From Hyperoplus lanceolatus (Eukaryota > Chordata > Actinopteri > Uranoscopiformes > Ammodytidae): a DNA stretch of 64,000 nt. How positions within the stretch are numbered: position 1 is the first letter of the stretch; every line of letters begins with the position of its first letter. The notes under the pieces are model-generated. The model worked only from the letters and a program-made list of their open reading frames with translations. It ran no database searches and was not told the origin of the DNA. Made by a program: the position numbers and the translations under genes. Below, one piece after another: positions 54,379-64,000 of this stretch. Where the stretch lies: positions 7,828,501 to 7,892,500 of the forward strand of contig CM049410.1 in the NCBI GenBank assembly GCA_026929865.2. The letters are read 5' to 3'.

Positions 54379-57300
54379 AGTATAAAATAATTCCTATAAA
54401 AATGAATTGTGATCTGTTGTGTCTTTTTTGTTTTGTTTCAACGTTTTAAGGGGAGGTGTTAAGTTGGTCATGCCTTGTATGCATGATGGACCATATTGAT
54501 GTGGGGCACCCCCAGCGTGTATAGAATTCATCTATCAATAAAAAGGTTAAAACACCTAAAAAATATATATCACTTAACCTTGAACACCTGTGAACGTGCT
54601 TAAGAGTGACCATCTTTAGTCAAGATTGAGAAGACTGTCTTTGAGGGAATGTACAATCAAGAGGTAGGCTTAATTAAGGGAATCACTAGGCTACAATATA
54701 ACTGCTTGGCTGAAAATCTAACATGTGTAGTCATGCAAGGATCAGAATGACAGAAAACCAAGTAGCAAAGGCTAAACATTTTATACTTTTGCTAATGGCC
54801 TTTAAGCTTTTGTCAATAATTAACGTTTCTTACCATTGCACTTTTGTTAATGTTATTGAGGAGATATTCCTATCCATATATCCAGTAATTAGTTTGGTTC
54901 AGGGTTTCTGTGTGTTGAAGCTATAGCTAAGCTACATTCCCTATATTTGCTAAAGACAGTGTGTCACCCTATTCAACTAGCTACCAAGCCAAAGCTAAAC
55001 TTTGGCATAAAACCAGACCGGCCAGCGATAATGTCAATTATCCATACAGTATAGCCTACTATACTGCATACAGCAGTAGAAACATCTGAACAGACCATAG
55101 GCTAGCTAATGCATTTTAGCCAGCAAGCTAAATTATTTCAAAGTTAACTAGCTAGCCAGCGGTAGCCTACTTCGAAGCCTCCATCCAGGAAAATCATGGA
55201 AATAACTATCAATGTTTAATTCACTTAACTTGATATTTTGTAGATATGTAAATTAATATATTTCTCATAATATTGAACTTAACTCTAGGTGGTTCAAGAG
55301 AGCTAACTTTGTTAGAAAAGTAAATCTGTGAACTAGGCTATACTGGTGTAATTTGTATCAGGTCCCCTGAAAGTTGCAACTTCATGTTTTTTTCTCTAGT
55401 GTGATTATTAGGTTCTGACAAATTAATAATGTAAATTACAAGTTTTCTGAATAAACTTTTGAATAAAAATTATGCAGTTAAGTTTTGTGTCACATCTCGA
55501 CATTTGCACACACATAGGAATTAGTAGCCTATATTGTATGTCAGTCACTTGTTATGGAATAAAAGAAAATTCAAAAGTGTGTACCTGTTGAAGGCTATTC
55601 ACATAAATACTGCCTGAAGAAACCAAGTAAGGGTCAATGCTCTGTCCAAATACACATAAACATACACTCACAAGCAGAAATTAATACTGTCAGCTGTCCT
55701 CATCCAGCCCCAAAGGTTAAACGCAAACTTCTTTTGGCAACCCACTGGCACATTCCCAGATTAGCCTGACCTCTGCCGTCAGTAAGAGCCATGCAGAGGT
55801 GTAGGCTACATCTAATGCCACTATGTGCATTTTGGAATACTTAAAAGCCATAAATAGACTGTAATACAGTACTGAACAAAAGTCTTAGCTCAACTCCCAT
55901 CTCTTCTCGTAAAAAAATATTCAGGCCTGCACTGTTCTTTTGGTGTAGGCTAACCATAGTCTCGTCCACTTGTTTCGAGTATGTTGATGAATGACTCATC
56001 TGACCTGAACATCTTGATAGACCAGTGCCCATAGTTTTTGCACACTGACATTTTACACTTTACAAATCGCTGTAATGCACAAGCATCAAATGTTAGCTGT
56101 AAACCACATCCTATTTATTGACATCTTTCCCATAGATATAAATGCAAAAACACAAGCCAGTTGAACAGTCATTGTGACCTACGGTAAGCACCATGCCCCA
56201 AGGACAAACCCACTTTTAAAGTCACTTAGATATTTTCCTCTTGCCATATTAATTCAAAATCAGAATCAGCTGAGCCTTCTTTGCACTTGTATCCATGCCA
56301 CAGACCATTGATGTCATGATAATGCTTAAATATACAGTGCAGTGCACCTGTGTGGATGCATCTGTATCCATTATGTTTCTTCACTCATTGAGTTTTTTCC
56401 TTTAATACTGTATGTCAGCCATCTGTACCTCCATTTAAAAAGTAGTTATATTTCAGGTACGATTTCTCAGACAACACAAGAGGGAGCTCTTCCTAATACC
56501 ACACGCTATGTAAAAGGTCCTGTCAAATGATGCAGGTGTAATGACCTGCTCTGCATGTGAATGTGACTTGTGTGGTTTCCAAGGTGCGTTCATGTTATGT
56601 AATTCTGTACATGTGTGTACACTGTAAAGCACATGTGACCTATATGTAAACAGGCGTGCTATGTTTCCAGTAATGTTCCCCATGTATCAACATATGAAAG
56701 AGCAAACCATGTCCCACATCCAAACACATGCAAACAGACACACACATACTACACTGCCTGTGAGGACAGCACAATACCCTTTTACCAAAGACAGGCTGTA
56801 ATCTTCTGCCTTATCTTTGCAAGGGGCTCTGTTAAACACAATAATTGGTTATGTCAGTCATTCATTTGCACACATGCACACACTTTGTGCAGCCCTTTGC
56901 ATGGCTGCACTTGTTGCAGTTACATGAATACAGTGGCAAACTGCACCGCTCTGCGTTTGACATCAGATATGTTATGTCCAACCACCTCAGTGGGGCGTCA
57001 AGCGAAATGCCTAAGGGGAGATATTTCTGAGGGGGGAGGAGATGCAGTATTTCTGCCTGACTGCAGAGAGGGTACGAAAGGGCAAAGGTTAGGGGTGAGG
57101 GCAGGTACAGCAGTGGGTGTCTGTCTGTGCTTGTGGGAATGTGTGTAAAAGACAGTAGTTGATTGGAAGTAACAAGGTACAATTTATGGACCATCAAGCA
57201 ATTTTCCAACCAATTGTTTAGAACTAGTCACAAGCCACTAGTGTCACAAACTAGCACACTATTCATACAGTATGATACATACATAGTGCTTATTAGAATA

Positions 57301-57483
57301 AACCTTTCTTTTGTTTGCCTATTCAGCTCTTGTGTGGATCATATCAGTCACATTCCCTAGGAGTGGAGGTATATTATAAGAGATTGCCCTTCAGCAAAGT
57401 AAATTGTACCCTAACCCCTGAAACACACATTCTACCTCAACTGCACGTCTGTGTTTTTTCACCCGACCGTGTAAACACACCAC
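54379..57483. other. Intergenic, nothing recognised
   Basis: AT-rich sequence between the COX17-like gene and the microsatellite cluster. Only short frames without domains. Confidence 0.5.

Positions 57484-57579
<96 letters not shown>
57484..57579. repeat. GATA tetranucleotide repeat
   Basis: About 24 perfect copies of the 4-bp unit. Confidence 0.97.
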
Positions 57580-57754
57580 TATCATACTAACATACATAGC
57601 TGAAATAAATCAAACATCTGTGATAAGTACTACAAAAGCAAATCGGAATAGCAGGCAAGAGGAATAATTGTGTAATACTTGTTAAGACTAAATGCATATA
57701 ACAAATGTAGCAAGCAATAAAAATGTGTCATATATATATGTGTGTGTATGTGTA

Positions 57755-57760
<6 letters not shown>

Positions 57761-57846
<86 letters not shown>
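57761..57846. repeat. TA microsatellite
   Basis: Perfect (TA)n of about 86 bp, self-complementary and able to extrude a cruciform. Confidence 0.97.
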
Positions 57847-57847
<1 letters not shown>

Positions 57848-57896
57848 TGTACAGTATATATATGTACTGTATATACAAAATACAGTAGCCTATATA

Positions 57897-57898
<2 letters not shown>

Positions 57899-57943
<45 letters not shown>

Positions 57944-57947
57944 TGGG
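57899..57947. repeat. GT microsatellite
   Basis: (GT)n of about 49 bp with two interruptions near its right end. Confidence 0.95.
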
Positions 57948-59640
57948 TGTTATTTAAATATAGCCATGTGAAAATTATAGGGAAAATCACTCTTTGGTGG
58001 AACTGCTAAGAATTAACAGGCATCTGAAACGTGATATGGTGCCCCAACTGCTTTTAAATATTTTTTTTGGAAAATCCAAAACATTGCTAACCACTGGTTT
58101 AGTCTCTCTACATATGTAGAATATATGTTGATGATAAATCATAATCTATAACGTAACTCTGTCTGTGAAATAAATATAGAGAAGTAAATATTACAGTATT
58201 TTCATTACAAATGTAGCACTGGAAAATTGTAAAGAACCATAAAATGTAAAAAAAAAAAAATCCTCGATGTAGTTACTTTCCACCACGTCCACCTTAAACC
58301 AAGGCAAAACTAAAAACGCTAAGTCACAGTATCAATTATTAGTTGTCAATGACAAAGAGGAAAGGAACAGTCTTTAGACTTAATTTTTAAGTATTTGTTT
58401 CAAAAGAAAACACTACTCACATATTGTTCTCATAAAATGACCAAAGAATACACAGCGTATGCAGCTGCAGCCTGAACACCAACCACTATATCACCATCTC
58501 ATGGCTGGGAAACAACATTGCAAATAGTGAAAAAAAATTACATACAATAGCACTGCAGCGCCATCCTGTGGACACAAAACGCACTTACATTCCCAGTAAC
58601 CACCACAGCAGTAACTGATTCAACAGTGGAAAAAAAATATTTTTAGAGTTTTTATGTTGTTTTTGCTTACATCACGTTTCTGAGCTAACTCTGTATGAAT
58701 GTACACAACCCATCCTTTATTGATACGGTGATGCTTAAATAAGCATTTTTTTGAATGAAGGGTGTGTATTGGGTGTGGAGTAATTAAAAGTAAAATATAA
58801 ACAGATATATAGGCTACGTTTCTGGGACACAGGCATGGACTCACACACAGCACCATTATATAAACTGAGCCGCATCACCCTGACTAGATAAAGAGATTAG
58901 GATCAAAGGGGGATTAAGATTTGGGAGTCAGCGTCATACAAATATCACAATGTGAGCTTTAATCACAGCATACAGTGATGCAGCACACAGGGATTCTACA
59001 AGCAACATCACAATCTGTCCCAGGAGCCAGTGGTGTGTATCCTTGCTGTCCTCGTTGTAGAAGTTTTTTCAATGTATATCATTAAAAGAAGGTCCCACGG
59101 TCTTAGCATTATTCACAAATATAACGAATATACATATAAAAGAGAGAAAGGACAGGAATCAAGTGTTGTTCTGTGAAAATATACTGTATAATTAGAGGAA
59201 GGTATTACAGTGTGTCCATTATGGCACTGCATAAAGTCCACTTACTTGCTTGGTTGGTTGCTTTCAGTGATACTATGCAACTCTTAAATTAAGTACATAT
59301 TTTTCCTTGTACACATTGCTCCATTCAAGACAATCAGATATTTTGCTACTGTAGCCATAGCCTGGTACGTCTGACCAATGTGGTCTATGGTGGCTTATGT
59401 TAGATACTGCTGTGTGACAGAAATGTTATGAATCTTTTCTACTTGTGCTTACTTTTTACCATAATGGCTGCGAGTCAGCAAAAGTTAATATTAAAGTCCC
59501 ACCTTTGTTCAGTTGCCATTAAAGTACAAGGGGTTGGAACACTTGAAAAGTTGATGTTCAAGCTAACAGTGAGTTTAATATAAATGTATATCAGTATATA
59601 TAATAAAATACAAATAATGTATATTTTGTGTGTTACAAGG
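57948..59640. other. Intergenic, nothing recognised
   Basis: AT-rich sequence without an exon-like segment. Confidence 0.5.
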
Positions 59641-59790
59641 AAAGGATTTATTTTTTTTTAAGGAGGAGTAAATAAATTTTTCATTTATTTTAAAAATTTT
59701 TTTAAAATTTTTTTTTTTTCCCTAGAAAAAAAAAAAAACCAAATAAAAAAAATTTTTTAAGGAAAAAACCCCACCACCACCACCCCCTCG
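59641..59790. other. Homopolymer-rich, possibly unreliable sequence
   Basis: Alternating runs of A, T and C of irregular length, unlike the neighbouring sequence. This looks more like a poor consensus or gap-filled patch than a natural repeat. Confidence 0.45.
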
Positions 59791-59814
59791 CAATCCCTAT
59801 TTAGGCTATTACAC

Positions 59815-60450
59815 TACAACATAAAACAAAGAAACAGCAAATGCAGTAAAAACGGGATGCTTTGTCGGGTGTTGGAATCCTTGCTCAAAAGGTCCTTCAA
59901 TTTAAATGTATTTTTAGTAATGTGGTGGACTTCTACATTTATTAATTTAGTTGTACAGCAGAAATTATTATCTCTAATAACTCCAAAACATTTAGTGCTT
60001 ACATTCATTTTATTGTATCATCACTTATAAGGTAGTATGGTAAATGTGACACACCATAACCCATGATAATGATTTTTTGTTCAGACAGTTTTAAATGTAC
60101 CCTATAAAGTTTTAAATTATTTTTCAGCAGCATCATTGTAAAGTTGTGCAAGCTGCATATAAAATTATTTTTTATGTTGTTGGCAACCTTAAATATATGA
60201 TTTGTGTACAAAATAAATAGTAAGGGGCCTCACACTGAGCCTTGAGGAACTTCCTTGATGCATGTCCATGTATTTTTTAAATCAAATAATAGCCCAAATG
60301 AAAACAACATGGACAAGAGACCATACTCAAAGTGCTCTTAATAGTGCAAAGTATCAACATCTTTGACAACTGACCAAAATGCATCTTCCCATGAAGAGGG
60401 TATATTAGGGTTTAAAGCATCAACAAACAAATGGGAGGACCTTAATGCAG
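59815..60450 (-). mobile_element. Decayed LINE reverse-transcriptase fragment
   Basis: Minus-strand translation across 60253-60209 reads EVPQGSV-stop-GPLLFIL, the reverse-transcriptase motif usually written GVPQGSVLGPLLFILY. Further on, TKCFGVIRDNN resembles the later LINE block KYLGVIIDxxL. The frame is broken by stops, so it is a dead relic, of an unassigned LINE family. Confidence 0.6.
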
Positions 60451-60503
60451 CATAGAATTTGATGTAAATAATGTTCCCTGCTTTTGTCTTTTGTTGTATT
60501 TAA

Positions 60504-60832
60504 AGGTGAAGTCACTATCCTCAGGAATGCTTGTTATCTAAACCACTTTTTGGCAAAATCAGTGAATTTCTCTTATCACGGTTGTGTCTGAACTATGTGC
60601 CCGCTGAAACAAATATCCAGTGTTAATACACAGCGCGAGCTCTGTTGGTAGCTCTACGGCTGGCCCCTTTTCTACATACCAGTTTACAGAGCCTAGGCTG
60701 TGTATTAACGCACTCTTTTGTTTTCAGCACAGACACTGTACGGACAGTTAGTCGATCGTGAGGAGATATTAATTGATATTGACAAAAAAATATTTTGACA
60801 ACAAGCATTCTCCAGCATCAATGTGTCCACCT
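60504..60832 (+). mobile_element. TTAA-flanked MITE (AGGTGGAGTCAG family)
   Basis: Exact TTAA duplications at 60500-60503 and 60833-60836 flank AGGTGAAGTCAC and a right end GTCCACCT. The interior matches the copies at 29940, 30655, 38028 and 38842, all in the same orientation. Confidence 0.85.
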
Positions 60833-60836
60833 TTAA

Positions 60837-61160
60837 GTAGAGCTTGCAATTTTATGTTAATAATTTTTTCCTCTGAGCACGTTATGGGCAAGTTTTTAGC
60901 CTTGGTGGAAAACCTAATATCCTCACATTCACTTTAGGATTATGATATACTGGATCATACTGATCTTTTGTCCTTTATTGCATATGTAAAGCCCCTGGTA
61001 TGCTATTTTATTAATCATATGTTCATCTTAAACTCACAGCCCAACACTCAGCTTGTTAAGAACATCTAAAGAACACCGGGACATGTGGTATTGAAGTTCC
61101 TGGCTGGTATCCTCATATGTTTTTATTTTGTCTGGTGTTGCAGCCAATCACATATAATGT
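60837..61160. other. Intergenic, nothing recognised
   Basis: AT-rich sequence between the last MITE and the GC-richer leader of the kinase gene. Confidence 0.4.
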
Positions 61161-61855
61161 GAAACTATGCTATGTATCCTAAAAAAGGGTGGGGGCGACA
61201 GAGACAGTCATATGGGAGGGGAGGGGAGGGGAAAGCGGAACCCGGATGCTGAGGCTGACCGATTGAAGCTTGACAGAAGCAGGAGGAGGAGTGTGAGAAG
61301 TGGGGGGGGGGTAAAAAAAGAGAGAGAAAGGGGATACTACGGGCAGCAGCGAAGTGGAATGGAACAGGCAATCCCACTCTTATAGGTTTGGGCAACTTCT
61401 GACAACGTGGGAGATTATTTTTTTCTTGCAAAGCCATTTATGTTTAAATATATCTATATAGGCTTAGATATTCTCATTTGAGCCGGAGGACACGACAGAG
61501 GGAGGAGAGATGCAGTGATATCATGAACAGAGCCGCCGGCCAAGGAGAGAGAAAGAGAGACAGAGAGGAAGAGGAGAGAGAGGGGGAGGGAGGGAGTGAG
61601 AAGGTGCACGCGGAGTCGGCCACCGCCAGGCCACAGCTGAGGATGCTTGTTGTTTCTAGAAACAGGATTCATCATCATCACCATCACCGGGCCGAGCGCT
61701 GATCCACGCTTATACCTCCCTCCGCCGCCGCAGCTGTCCCGACCGACCGTGTGCGAATTGTGGCACTTTTAGGCTTTCTATATCCGCCTGTCTGTCTCGC
61801 CCGGCCCGCCCGAAGCTGTGTGTCTTTTTTTCTCTTTTCTTGATGCTCTCTACCC

Positions 61856-61858
<3 letters not shown>

Positions 61859-61938
<80 letters not shown>
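61859..61938. repeat. CT microsatellite in the BRSK leader region
   Basis: Perfect (CT)n of about 80 bp. The Arg-Glu and Ser-Leu frames over it are artefacts. Confidence 0.97.
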
Positions 61939-61940
<2 letters not shown>

Positions 61941-62823
61941 CCCTATTTCCTGATGCAGGGCCGGGGAGGGGTGAGCCAAAGTGTGCACCGGATATTGGAA
62001 AACCCATTCTTCTTGCTGATGCTGTTGTGATACTAGATTAGTGTATATAGCATCATTCTGGACAACGCCGCATCTGCAGAGAGCACAGGCAGAACAACCC
62101 TGACCAAATAAACGAGGCCCGTCTTAAAGAAGAAGAAGAAAAGTAAAGCTTGGAATGTATGTGCTTGGACGGACTGTTAAAACCGTATTCGGACGGTAGC
62201 GAGTAGGAGGGGAGGGGGGGGGGGTCCTGATATCGATCACAGACATGGATTCAATCAGGGCATTCTGACTTGGGATATTTGAGACTCTTGCTGCTCTTTA
62301 CGGGAATCAATCCGTGTGGCGAATGTATAGCCTTCCTGTGCAGAATCTGAATGAGATCTTTCTGTCCTGCTCCACTTTTGCCCCGCTGCATAAGGCTATA
62401 GTACACGGGATCAATCGAGCTTTAAACTACTGTTATTTATAGCAAGAGAGTGGATCGCGATTGGTGTGGACACGTCTCCCCATCACGGGCAACCGGTCAA
62501 ACCTCACACGCTTTTTTCTCTAATTATATATATTTTTTCATTCCCTTCTGAATGATGCTGCTTTCTCTACTGCTGTAGTGCAAGAGACACGAGCTTGGAT
62601 ACACTTCCCTCAGTCCGGGGCCTTGCGGAGTGGGAAACTGGGGCCGGTTCTTCTCACACCGAGCACAGCAGACCTGAGCGCATGACAAACAAGTGCATGG
62701 GAGTAGCCTGCAGGGCCCGGCTTTAGATCACGACCAAGTCCAACGTGTGCAGGCTATAGGCTATACCTCTCCTCTCCACGTCGCCGCACAGCCGCCTGTG
62801 ATGTGCGTTACGGCATTACGCAC

Positions 62824-62826
<3 letters not shown>

Positions 62827-62854
<28 letters not shown>
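62827..62854 (+). repeat. CAG repeat just upstream of the BRSK start
   Basis: Nine CAG units about 90 nt before the ATG. In the frame of the kinase it reads as poly-Ala; in the uORF at 62801 it reads as poly-Gln. Confidence 0.93.
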
Positions 62855-62940
62855 GGACCGACCGCTATCTTGATCTGCCTTATATAGGCTCTATATACAT
62901 ACATATATCAGGAAGAGAGTTGCATCTCGGTAAAGAAAAG

Positions 62941-63998
<1,058 letters not shown>

Positions 63999-64000
63999 GT

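Larger units (their letters stand above)
61161..62940 (+). promoter_or_regulatory. Promoter and 5' leader region of the BRSK kinase gene
   Basis: GC content and CpG frequency rise sharply here and fall again after the first exon, as at a CpG-type neuronal promoter. It contains purine-rich tracts (61215-61235, 61480-61600), the CT repeat at 61859 and the CAG repeat at 62827. No TATA box stands out and the start site cannot be placed. Several short upstream ATGs suggest uORFs, including 62801-62887. Confidence 0.5.

Noticed and set aside
57484-57579. GATA array considered as a CRISPR-like array
   Set aside because: It is a 4-bp tandem repeat without spacers, in an animal genome.
61684-62007. 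Arg-Glu-rich frame over the CT repeat
   Set aside because: It is a pure product of the microsatellite, on the strand opposite the kinase gene.

Overview
This is a stretch of vertebrate nuclear genome, almost certainly from a teleost fish and probably a spiny-rayed (percomorph) one. The coding exons are short with GT-AG introns. The prolactin has the teleost form (24-residue signal, 188-residue mature hormone, four mature cysteines). The DNA is full of long GT/AC microsatellites, tRNA-derived SINEs and short TTAA-flanked inverted-repeat elements. There are no operons, CRISPR arrays or plasmid features. Genes were read by joining exons by eye; only intron-spanning transcripts would prove the joins.

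Layout, left to right. (1) 546-14631, + strand: seven coding exons of a thyroid hormone receptor alpha gene, from the end of the A/B domain to the stop; the first coding exon lies left of the window. (2) 14632-29360: a gene-poor stretch, perhaps partly thra 3' UTR, with a hAT-like element, several MITEs and microsatellites. (3) 29361-33861, - strand: a complete three-exon dusp3 (VHR) phosphatase gene, convergent with thra. (4) 36243-39363, - strand: a complete five-exon prolactin gene with a TATA box, a GT microsatellite and a Pit-1 consensus in its promoter; three of its four introns have been enlarged by MITEs. (5) 46069-53162, + strand: a two-exon gene for a 56-residue protein with exactly the cysteine spacing of the copper chaperone COX17 but without its copper-binding cysteine pair; the 3' UTR may be spliced. 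(6) 54.4-61.1 kb: intergenic, with microsatellites, a decayed reverse-transcriptase fragment, a MITE and a stretch that looks like poor consensus sequence. (7) 62941 to the right edge, + strand: the first two coding exons of a BRSK (SAD) kinase, behind a long leader holding CT and CAG repeats.

The genes do not form a pathway. The receptor and prolactin are both endocrine genes, but nothing here shows joint regulation. The most unusual items are the COX17-like protein without its copper cysteines, the TR-alpha that carries the TR-beta-type asparagine in its ligand pocket, the prolactin promoter, and the MITEs inside the prolactin gene. I found no convincing wholly new biological system.
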